Origin: an uncultured Gemella sp.
GTDB taxonomy: Bacteria; Bacillota; Bacilli; Staphylococcales; Gemellaceae
Direction of reading: 5' to 3'
Assembly: GCA_927911695.1 (NCBI GenBank)
Contig: CAKMQO010000095.1
Span: 1-5,632, forward strand
DNA: 5,632 bases
Positions 1 to 5,632 of the stretch are shown here, one piece after another. The translations under genes were made by a program, and so were the position numbers. Numbering within the stretch: position 1 is the first letter of the stretch; the number at the start of each line of letters is the position of its first letter. Under the pieces are notes generated by a model. That model saw only the letters and a program-made list of their open reading frames with translations, ran no database searches and was not told the DNA's origin.

Positions 1-951
1 ATGAAAAAATTAGGTTTTAAAAAATTAAGTTTTCTAGCCCTTATTTTTACTTTAGCAGTTGGACTTTTCGCATGCTCTAGTGCTAAACAAAATTCAGGGT
101 CTAATGATGCTACTAAACTAAAAGTAGTAGCTACAAACTCTATCATAGCTGATATTACAAAAAATATCGCTGGTGATAAAATTGATTTACACAGTATCGT
201 ACCAGTTGGTCAAGATCCACACGAATATGAACCACTTCCTGATGATGTTAAAAAAACATCTGAAGCTAATCTTATCTTCTACAACGGTATTAACTTAGAA
301 ACTGGTGGTAACGCTTGGTTTACTAAATTAGTTCAAAATGCTAAAAAAGAAGAAAACAAAGATTACTACGCAGTTAGTGAAGGTGTTGATGTAATTTACC
401 TTGAAGGTCAAAGCGAAAAAGGTAAAGAAGACCCACATGCTTGGTTAAACCTTGAAAATGGTATGATTTATGCTAAAAATATTGCAAAACAATTAGAAGC
501 TAAAGATCCAAAAAATAAAGATTTCTACGAAGCTAACCTTAAAACATACTTAGAAAAACTTTCTAAATTAGATAAAGAAGCTAAAGAGAAATTCAACAAC
601 ATTCCTAAAGAGAAAAAAACTATAGTAACTAGTGAAGGATGCTTCAAATACTTCTCTAAAGCATACAACGTACCATCTGCTTACATTTGGGAAATCAATA
701 CTGAAGAAGAAGGAACTCCAGACCAAATCAAAACTCTAGTTGAAAAATTACGTAAAACTAAAGTACCTTCTCTATTTGTAGAAAGTAGTGTTGACGAACG
801 TCCAATGCAAACAGTATCAAAAGATACTAACATTCCTATTTACGAAAAAATCTTCACTGATTCAATCGCTGAACCAGGACAAAACGGAGATAGCTACTAC
901 AGCATGATGAAATGGAACTTAGATAAAATTTCTGAAGGTTTAGCTAAATAA
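1..951 (+). CDS. psaA: PsaA-family manganese ABC transporter substrate-binding lipoprotein
   Basis: This is the extracellular metal-binding lipoprotein (cluster 9/A-1 solute-binding protein) of a Mn2+ (possibly Zn2+) ABC importer, which passes metal to a membrane permease. The 316-residue length is typical. A basic N-terminus and hydrophobic segment (about residues 7-24) end in the lipobox LFAC, with Cys25 as the lipidated residue. The mature part opens with the family segment [20 protein letters not shown] (39-58). All four metal ligands of pneumococcal PsaA have counterparts by alignment from memory: His74 (DPHEYEP), His146 ([11 protein letters not shown]), Glu212 (TSEG) and Asp287 (FTDSIAE). 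Resemblance to streptococcal PsaA is very high throughout. The ATPase and permease partners (psaB, psaC) would be expected upstream but lie outside the window, as do the promoter and ribosome binding site, because the window begins at the ATG. Oddity: Cys214 stands two residues after ligand Glu212, where I recall Ala in PsaA. Family assignment is secure; Mn rather than Zn preference is inferred from similarity. Confidence 0.96.
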   Translation: MKKLGFKKLSFLALIFTLAVGLFACSSAKQNSGSNDATKLKVVATNSIIADITKNIAGDKIDLHSIVPVGQDPHEYEPLPDDVKKTSEANLIFYNGINLETGGNAWFTKLVQNAKKEENKDYYAVSEGVDVIYLEGQSEKGKEDPHAWLNLENGMIYAKNIAKQLEAKDPKNKDFYEANLKTYLEKLSKLDKEAKEKFNNIPKEKKTIVTSEGCFKYFSKAYNVPSAYIWEINTEEEGTPDQIKTLVEKLRKTKVPSLFVESSVDERPMQTVSKDTNIPIYEKIFTDSIAEPGQNGDSYYSMMKWNLDKISEGLAK

Positions 952-961
952 CTACTCCTAA

Positions 962-1001
962 AACAACTCCCTGTATAAATATACAAGGAGTTGTTATTTT
1001 T
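962..1001 (+). terminator. Rho-independent terminator of psaA
   Basis: An inverted repeat begins 10 bases after the psaA stop. The outer arms are AACAACTCC (962-970) and GGAGTTGTT (987-995). A C/A mismatch follows, then inner arms TGTAT (972-976) and ATACA (981-985) around a 4-base loop. The right arm is followed by ATTTTT (996-1001). The U-tract favours plus-strand termination. On the minus strand the stem is followed only by a weak TTTAGG stretch, so it may end the convergent permease transcript poorly. The U-tract overlaps the permease stop codon (1000-1002). Confidence 0.88.
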
Positions 1002-2143
1002 ATTCCATCATAATTTTTTTAACATTTAAACCTTTTATATTATTACTATAGTATAAAATAAAGATTTCATATATTAATATAAATGCTATAAAACTACCAA
1101 TTACTGAAATTAAATCAAAGTTATATGTTGTTTCGCTATCTAATTTTTTAGATAAAACTTTTAGTAATGCTCTTATTAAAAAATACTGATAAACTGTTCC
1201 TACAGCAAAACCTATGTATGCTACTACTCTATAACCTGATAATACTATTTTTGAACATTCACTTTTTGAAAAGCCCATAATATTTAAAATAGATATATTT
1301 TTTATATTACTACTAGCAATCACTTCTAATGAAATTAATAATATAGATAACGATAATATCACACCTATTATCATCATCATAATTCTTATTGTTCCATCAA
1401 CAAAATCTCTCATACCAAATGCCATTTGAATCATTGAAGAAAATGATAACGAAGCAAAAATAACAAAGAATAATAGGGTTTTATTACTAAATAATACTGT
1501 TGCTCTTAATTCTTTAAAAAAGTTTTTATATTGTCTAAATCTTCTTTTTCTAATTTTTTTATTTGTTAAATTTATTTGTTTAAGTAAGTGAATCGTTGGT
1601 ACATTTAAATTAAAAAGTACATAAAAAATTGATATCACTAAATACAATAATGATGGTAATATAACCATTATTAATAAAAGTTTAGGATGAAAGTTTATTG
1701 TAAGTTCAGATAATATATTATCTGTGTTTCTACTATCATAAAATTTCGGCATAAATAAATGCGAACTACTATACCCTAATAATGAACCTAAAAATACTAA
1801 AAAATCCAAAAATAGAAAACTTAGATGCTATAAAGTTATTACTATAACCTTGAGCTTTTAATATTCCAATTTTATGTTTAGAATCATCAATAAATTGTTT
1901 TATATAAAATATTAACATTATAGCTGCACTTATTGATAAGACTGTTCCTGTTATAATTATTACAAATTTAGAAACAATAAGCTGAGCATCATAAAACTTC
2001 TTCTGCATTATATTAAATCCTGTAATATCTAGTACTTTCAAATCTAAATATAAGTTAGAAAAAAGTGTAGTTATAAATACCGCACAAAAACTTACTATCA
2101 CTACTGCAATTGCTTTTCTTAAATCTTTTAACTGAACTATCAT
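1000..2143 (-). pseudogene. Two-FtsX-domain ABC transporter permease, frameshifted
   Basis: This is the membrane subunit expected to pair with the ATPase encoded just upstream. It occurs as two overlapping frames: 124 codons from ATG 2143 to TAG 1769, and a second frame from about 1809 to TAA 1000. Removing one base from the A6 run at 1799-1804 (T6 on the coding strand) joins them into one 380-residue protein. The junction then reads SIFGF-LVFLGSLLGYSS, a normal FtsX-domain helix. The joined protein has about eight hydrophobic segments (near 11-30, 57-80, 111-130, 155-179, 221-241, 251-276, 301-326 and 343-365). It also has two FtsX-like motifs, KIGILKAQGYS (91-101) and NISILNIMGFS (282-292), so it is an internal tandem of the fold. 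The external loop after the first segment is very short, with no large MacB-type periplasmic-core domain. ATG 2143 has AGGGTGG (2151-2157) seven bases upstream. The second frame has only a TTG (1809) and no ribosome binding site, so it is not a separate gene. The substrate is unknown. Real decay, sequencing error and slippage are all open. Confidence 0.85.
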
Positions 2144-2164
2144 ATAATTACCACCCTATCTCTT

Positions 2165-2827
2165 CTACAGATTTAGGTATACGGTTTCTTCAATAGAAGT
2201 TACTCTACCACTACCTACATGAATTATCTTATTTGAAAGTTCAGAAATATTCTCATTATGAGTTACCATTATCATCGTAAAATGTGATTTATCTTTTAGT
2301 TTTAATAAGTACTCTAATATTTTTCTTCCAGTCGCCTCATCTAAAGCTCCTGTTGGTTCATCTAAAAATAGTACAGTTGGCTTCTTAGCTAATGCTCTTG
2401 CAATTGAAACACGCTGTTGCTCTCCTCCAGATAATTCATTAGGATATTTACTTAATTTATCTTCTAAACCTAATTCCTTTATAATATCAATATACTCTTT
2501 ATTATTTGCTAAGTTAGCTCCTACTTTAACATTTTGTTCTACTGTTAAATTATTTAATAAATAATATTGTTGGAAAACAAATCCTATTTTGTCTTTACGA
2601 AACTTTGTTAATTGTTTTTCTGAGTAATCACTTATAGACTCATTATCATATACAACTTCTCCTGAATCTGACTTTTCTAAACCAGATAAAATATTTAATA
2701 ATGTAGATTTCCCTGAACCTGAAGCCCCAAGTATAACAACAAATTCATTTTTATCAATTTTTAAATCTATTCCCCTTAAAACTTCTTGATCATTATATTT
2801 TTTCTTAATATTTTTTGCTGTAATCAT
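2165..2827 (-). CDS. MacB/LolD-type ABC transporter ATP-binding protein
   Basis: This 220-residue nucleotide-binding subunit should power the permease encoded 21 bases downstream. All ABC ATPase motifs are intact: Walker A GASGSGKST (34-42, Lys40), Q-loop Gln86 (FVFQQYYLL), signature LSGGEQQR (132-139), Walker B VLFLDEPTGALD (152-163, catalytic Glu157) and switch His190 (MVTHN). The phrase DEPTGALD and the short single-domain length are typical of the MacB/LolD/BceA-like ATPases that work with FtsX-fold permeases, which move lipids, peptides or drugs out of the membrane by a mechanical mechanism. The start ATG (2827-2825) directly follows the regulator's TAA stop with no gap. Its ribosome binding site AAGGGAG (2837-2843) lies inside the regulator gene, nine bases away, so the two are translated from one mRNA and probably coupled. 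The C-terminus (after about 200) carries a short extra tail, VTSIEETVYLNL. The substrate cannot be deduced. Confidence 0.95.
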   Translation of the reverse strand: MITAKNIKKKYNDQEVLRGIDLKIDKNEFVVILGASGSGKSTLLNILSGLEKSDSGEVVYDNESISDYSEKQLTKFRKDKIGFVFQQYYLLNNLTVEQNVKVGANLANNKEYIDIIKELGLEDKLSKYPNELSGGEQQRVSIARALAKKPTVLFLDEPTGALDEATGRKILEYLLKLKDKSHFTMIMVTHNENISELSNKIIHVGSGRVTSIEETVYLNL

Positions 2828-3403
2828 TTAATCAATCTCCCTTAAATATTGTACTATTAAACTTTTAGCTACTTCTGCCATGTACTCAATAATTTCAGAC
2901 GGTGTAAAATTATATATTCCCGTAACTGTTAATGTTGCAATACCATGACTATATATAAATAAGTGCTCATAAAATTTTTTTGCATTTTCTATTGAAATTT
3001 TATACTCTTCATCTATAGACTCAATTACTGATCTATATTCATAATCTCGCATTGGAAGAAAATCTTTAAAACTTCCTACTTCTATACCTTTCTTCATAAA
3101 TAACCACTGAAATAATTTAGGTTCATTTTTTGAAAATAATATATACTCTACTCCTAATCGTTTAAATGGACTATCATCTTTTAAAGCTAAATTAACTTTT
3201 TCTGAAAAAATATTTTCTGCAACAAACTTTGCTTTATCTTCTAAATTTTTCATATTAGAGAACAAACTAAATATTACTTTAGTAGATGACTCCAATTTTT
3301 TAGCTAACTCTCTTGCAGTTAATGCTTCTATTCCATTTTCTCTTATAAAGTCTATAGTTACAGTCAAGACCTCTTCTTTAGTAAATTTAAATTTTGGTGC
3401 CAT
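2828..3403 (-). CDS. TetR/AcrR-family transcriptional regulator
   Basis: A 191-residue one-component repressor, first gene of the operon with the ABC ATPase and permease. The N-terminal DNA-binding domain spans about residues 8-55. Its helix-turn-helix is GIEALTARELAKKLESSTKV followed by IFSLFSNMKNLEDKA, the standard TetR layout in which the usual 'LYRHF' is replaced by 'IFSLF'. The rest is helical. The segment HLFIYSHGIATLTVTGIY (about 147-164) resembles the ligand-domain motif of TetR proteins of the WHG (TetR_C_33-like) type, which is an impression from memory. I chose ATG 3403 because GGAGG (3411-3415) sits seven bases upstream. A longer frame from GTG 3430 would add nine residues but has no ribosome binding site. 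The probable role is to repress its own operon, with relief by a small ligand that may be the pump's substrate. It might also act on the divergent TDT gene. Confidence 0.9.
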   Translation of the reverse strand: MAPKFKFTKEEVLTVTIDFIRENGIEALTARELAKKLESSTKVIFSLFSNMKNLEDKAKFVAENIFSEKVNLALKDDSPFKRLGVEYILFSKNEPKLFQWLFMKKGIEVGSFKDFLPMRDYEYRSVIESIDEEYKISIENAKKFYEHLFIYSHGIATLTVTGIYNFTPSEIIEYMAEVAKSLIVQYLREID

Positions 3404-3410
3404 ATTCAAA

Positions 3411-3415
3411 CCTCC
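3411..3415 (-). promoter_or_regulatory. Ribosome binding site fixing the tetR-family start
   Basis: The minus strand reads GGAGG seven bases before ATG 3403. It is the best Shine-Dalgarno match in this unit and rules against the upstream GTG at 3430 as the start. Confidence 0.85.
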
Positions 3416-3439
3416 ATCAATAGGTAACACTTGTTTCTT

Positions 3440-3468
3440 ATTATAAATAATTTTGTGTGAAATGTCAA
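3440..3468 (-). promoter_or_regulatory. Consensus sigma-A promoter of the TetR-ABC-permease operon
   Basis: On the minus strand, TTGACA (3468-3463) is followed by exactly 17 bases and then TATAAT (3445-3440). Both hexamers match the consensus perfectly. Transcription should start near 3433, giving a 5' leader of about 30 bases before ATG 3403. A promoter this strong fits a gene set held down by a repressor, presumably the TetR protein itself. No convincing palindromic operator is seen directly over it. Confidence 0.85.
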
Positions 3469-3479
3469 CAGAAAAATTA

Positions 3480-3508
3480 TTGAATTATTACATGAAATTG
3501 TATACAAT
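3480..3508 (+). promoter_or_regulatory. Sigma-A-like promoter of the TDT-family gene
   Basis: TTGAAT (3480-3485), a 17-base spacer and TACAAT (3503-3508) give four of six and five of six consensus matches. The start point would fall near 3515, with AGGAG (3527-3531) six bases before ATG 3538. It is back to back with the TetR-operon promoter, their -35 boxes being only 11 bases apart (3469-3479), so a regulator bound between them could affect both. Confidence 0.65.
3497..3508. promoter_or_regulatory. Perfect 12-bp palindrome ATTGTATACAAT over the -10 box (candidate operator)
   Basis: ATTGTATACAAT is identical to its own reverse complement and contains the -10 hexamer TACAAT of the TDT-gene promoter, a position where a bound dimer would block transcription. 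Candidate binders are the adjacent TetR-family protein or an unlinked regulator; GntR-family sites often have a similar TGTATACA core. The symmetry is seen directly, while the operator role is inferred. The symmetry does not extend beyond 12 bp. Confidence 0.45.
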
Positions 3509-3537
3509 AAAAGTAGAATAAAAATTAGGAGATATTT

Positions 3538-4449
3538 ATGAATATAATTAAAAATTTACCTACACCAATTGCAGGTTTAGCATTAGGTTCTGTTGCATTA
3601 GGAAACCTATTACAACCATATTCTTCTTCACTACAGTTATTATTTAGCCTTTTATCTTTGATAATAATTGTACTTTTAACTATTAAATTTGTGTTAGGAT
3701 TTGACAAATTAAAAAAAGAAATGGAGAATCCTGTAGTTGCAACGGTTCTTGCAACCTATCCAATGAGTATTATGCTTTTAAGTTCATTTTCGAAAAAATT
3801 TATCGGTGCATACAGTGTTCCCTTTTGGATAATTGGAATTATTCTAGATTTTTTTGTTGTTTGTTATGCAATTTATAATTTTATAATAAAGGAAAGACAT
3901 ATAAGCAATATCTATCCAACCTGGTTTATCACATTCGTTGGACCAGCCGTTGTAACAGTAACAGCAATAAATTACAACTTAGAAACGCTAGGATTAATTT
4001 ACTTCTACTTTTCTTATATTAACTATTTAGTATTATTACCTTTTGTTCTTTATAGAGTTTATAAATATAAACATTATAAAGATGGAGATTATCCTACTAT
4101 TACTGTATTTTCGGCACCTGGTGGACTCTTACTAGCTAGTTATATGATTGGAGTAACACAAAAAAGTAATATAATCTTAGCAATACTAATACCACTTACA
4201 ATATTATTGTTTATATTTGTTTTAATTCAATTACCTTATTTACTAAAAAGAAAATTCTATCCTAGCTTTTCCGCTTTCACTTTCCCATTAGTGATTTGCG
4301 CAATATCATTTCAAAAAACTGGAATTTACTATCAAATAACAGAATTTTCTATTTTGAATATTTTAATTCATCTAACTGAATTACTGGCGATAATTATTGT
4401 AATATATGTATGGTATGGGTTTATTAAGAATTTATTTTATTCAAATTAA
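3538..4449 (+). CDS. TDT-family (TehA/SLAC1-like) membrane channel or transporter
   Basis: A 303-residue, highly hydrophobic inner-membrane protein with about ten membrane segments. This matches the ten-helix pseudo-fivefold pore of the tellurite-resistance/dicarboxylate transporter (TDT) family, which includes bacterial TehA and the plant anion channel SLAC1. Family-like patches recur at the start of alternate helices: NLPTPIAGLALGSVALGN (6-23), NPVVATVLATYPMS (64-77), YPTWFITFVGPAVVT (126-140), YPTITVFSAPGGLL (185-198) and YPSFSAFTFPLVICA (241-255). The last patch corresponds to the region of TehA with the pore-blocking phenylalanine; Phe247 or Phe249 is the likely counterpart. The start is ATG 3538, with AGGAG at 3527-3531. 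No tehB methyltransferase lies nearby, so tellurite resistance is not implied; anion (chloride, nitrate, sulfite) or C4-acid passage is possible. It is transcribed divergently from the TetR regulator, convergently with smc, and alone up to its terminator. Family fairly secure, substrate unknown. Confidence 0.85.
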   Translation: MNIIKNLPTPIAGLALGSVALGNLLQPYSSSLQLLFSLLSLIIIVLLTIKFVLGFDKLKKEMENPVVATVLATYPMSIMLLSSFSKKFIGAYSVPFWIIGIILDFFVVCYAIYNFIIKERHISNIYPTWFITFVGPAVVTVTAINYNLETLGLIYFYFSYINYLVLLPFVLYRVYKYKHYKDGDYPTITVFSAPGGLLLASYMIGVTQKSNIILAILIPLTILLFIFVLIQLPYLLKRKFYPSFSAFTFPLVICAISFQKTGIYYQITEFSILNILIHLTELLAIIIVIYVWYGFIKNLFYSN

Positions 4450-4454
4450 CGTCA

Positions 4455-4492
4455 AAAAGACACGGTTAAGTTTAAACTTAATCGTGTCTTTT
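4455..4492. terminator. Bidirectional Rho-independent terminator between the TDT gene and smc
   Basis: The arms AAAAGACACG (4455-4464) and CGTGTCTTTT (4483-4492) pair perfectly. A G-U pair and a further six pairs (TTAAGT/ACTTAA) extend the stem to a TTAA loop (4472-4475). The A-run on the left and T-run on the right give a U-tract on either strand. It starts 6 bases after the TDT stop and ends 25 bases from the smc stop, so it can serve both convergent genes. Confidence 0.9.
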
Positions 4493-4516
4493 AAGCTATT
4501 ATAATAGTTTATCTGC

Positions 4517-5632
4517 TTACTCTATAACTTCCTCGAAGTTCTCGATAACATCTTTTAACTCCAATTCTAAGATATAACTAATACCTTTTTCTTGCATTGT
4601 TACTCCGTATAAAGTATCCATAGCTTCCATAGTACCTCGTCTGTGTGTGATAACTAAGAATTGATTATTCTCCGAATAAACTTTTAAGAATTTGCAAATC
4701 TATTAACATTCTCTTCATCAAGTGCCGCTTCCACTTCATCAAGAACTACAAATGGTGGATTTTTAACCTGCAATATTGCAAACAATAAACTTATCGCAGT
4801 TAAAGATTTCTCTCCACCTGATAATAATGAAAGATTTTGAAGTTTTTTACCCGGAGGTGAAGCCTCGATTACTATTCCAGTATTTAATATGTCATTTGGT
4901 GATTCTAAAGTCATATCTGCATAACCACCTTTGAATAGTTCTTTAAAGATTTTATTGAAGTTCTCTGCTACTTGGACAAATGTCGTTAAGAATCGTTCTT
5001 TTACCTCTTTATCAATCTCTGCAATAGTCTCTTCTAATTTTTCTTTCGCTTCTACAAGATCGGTAATTTGCTCATTATAGAAGTCATAACGTTCTTTGAT
5101 TTCTTCGAACTCAGCAATAGCATTCAAGTTGATATTACCTAAGTCCACTATCTCTTTACGAAGTCTTACTACATCATTCTTATATGAAGGCACTTCTTCA
5201 ATATTTTCAACAGTTAATCTGTTTGATACACTCTCGTACGTTACATTATAGTTAGTAACAAGGTTCTCTAGATATTCATCGATCTTAACTTCTATCTTCG
5301 TCTGTTCTACAGTTAATTTTTCAAATTCTGAAGTTTTTTGACGTAAACTTTCGTTATTTCTTTGTTGAGCTACGGTAATTTCTTTTTCGCGTTTGAATAA
5401 TCCTGTTTTTTCCATATCAAGATCTGATAATAACGTCTTAAGCGTTGTTAATCGTTCACTACACTCAGTAATAATCTTAGAATTATTTTCTAGAATCTTA
5501 TGCTCATCTTCCTCACTTAAAGACTCAGCATCTTTAGACATTTCTAATCTTGTTAACTGTTCATTTACATCTGATATATCTGCTAATAGTGATTCTATTA
5601 ACTCTAAACCATGCTTAGTTGTTTCTTCTAAT
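4517..5632 (-). CDS. smc: Chromosome condensation protein Smc, C-terminal part, with a frameshift
   Basis: This is the distal part of the Smc ATPase, which with ScpA and ScpB organises and segregates the chromosome. The gene enters from the right edge in open frame (first full codon 5631-5629); the N-terminal head, hinge and first coiled coil lie outside. About the first 210 visible residues are returning coiled coil, including LGNINLNAIAEFEEIKERYD (164-183), a strip conserved in bacterial Smc. The C-terminal head follows, with signature LSGGEK (4824-4807) and Walker B FVVLDEVEAALDE (4752-4714). The frame then stops early at 4684 as NRFANS. Restoring one A at 4691-4693 (GCA AAA TTC in place of GCA AAT TCT) continues through KFLKVYSENNQFLVITHRRG, with the switch histidine, to TAA at 4519-4517, adding 58 residues. 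The conserved tail shows the deletion is recent or an error. If real, the head ATPase would lack its switch region and probably not work. Smc is rarely dispensable, so sequencing error is plausible. Confidence 0.93.

Noticed and set aside
1000..1809. A separate permease gene starting at TTG 1809.
   Set aside because: There is no ribosome binding site before the TTG, and the frame begins in the middle of an FtsX helix that continues directly from the upstream frame after a one-base correction.
1797..1812. Programmed -1 ribosomal frameshift at the T6 run.
   Set aside because: The downstream frame is reached by +1 (or by losing one base), not -1. The slippery heptamer rule is not met and I see no stimulating structure. 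Polymerase slippage remains possible but unsupported.
3404..3430. Longer TetR-family protein starting at GTG 3430.
   Set aside because: GGAGG is correctly spaced for ATG 3403. The nine extra residues would include the Shine-Dalgarno region and have no signal of their own.
3438..3450. Palindrome TTATTATAAATAA over the TetR-operon -10 box.
   Set aside because: It is made only of A and T with five-base arms and overlaps a TATAAT box, so chance is the better explanation.
3449..3478. Imperfect inverted repeat AATTTT...AAAATT around the TetR-operon -35 box as a TetR operator.
   Set aside because: Only the six outer AT bases pair. The inner halves do not match without gaps, which is expected by chance in such AT-rich DNA.
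3475..3489. Direct repeat AATTATT (3475-3481 and 3483-3489).
   Set aside because: A seven-base, all-AT repeat has no weight in this composition.
3525..3707. Minus-strand 60-codon open frame.
   Set aside because: It lies opposite the 5' end of the TDT-family gene, which has a clear ribosome binding site, promoter and family motifs. It is a shadow frame.
4684..5541. A short stand-alone 285-residue Smc-like protein starting at ATG 5541.
   Set aside because: The frame stays open to the window edge with coiled-coil sequence upstream of that Met, and the C-terminus is a frameshift artefact or mutation, so this is part of full-length smc.

Overview
The window is very AT-rich with Bacillota-style signals: AGGAGG-like ribosome binding sites, consensus sigma-A boxes, a lipoprotein signal and hairpin-plus-U terminators. 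A PsaA-type manganese lipoprotein very close to my recollection of the streptococcal protein, next to a Bacillales/Lactobacillales-type Smc, suggests an oral or mucosal low-GC coccus such as Gemella or a relative. The genus is an inference and cannot be fixed from this window.

Layout. (1) 1-951, plus strand: a complete psaA-like gene for a metal-binding lipoprotein, closed by a strong hairpin terminator (962-1001). (2) 1000-3403, minus strand: a three-gene unit read from right to left. It runs TetR/AcrR regulator, then MacB/LolD-type ABC ATPase, then an 8-TM permease with two FtsX-like halves. It starts from a perfect consensus promoter (TTGACA-17-TATAAT). The permease frame is broken by one extra base in an A6 run at 1799-1804. 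(3) 3538-4449, plus strand, divergent from the regulator: a TehA/SLAC1-type (TDT family) membrane channel or transporter. It has its own promoter, whose -10 box lies inside a perfect 12-bp palindrome. (4) 4455-4492: a bidirectional terminator between convergent genes. (5) 4517-5632, minus strand: the C-terminal part of smc, running off the right edge and carrying a one-base deletion near 4691-4693 that cuts off the last 58 residues.

How it fits together. The TetR-ATPase-permease unit looks like a self-regulated export or extrusion cassette whose substrate cannot be read from sequence. TetR may also control the divergent TDT gene through the shared 134-bp intergenic region. The block from 1000 to 4449 is more AT-rich than psaA and smc in sampled lines and is bounded by two terminators, so it reads as an accessory block set between more conserved genes. 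Two single-base frameshifts, both in or beside short homopolymers and one of them in a core chromosome-maintenance gene, make sequencing or assembly error a serious alternative to real gene decay.

I found no RNA genes, CRISPR arrays, insertion sequences or origins. No unambiguously new system is visible. The most open items are the palindrome at the TDT promoter, the two frameshifts and an unusual cysteine beside a metal ligand in PsaA.
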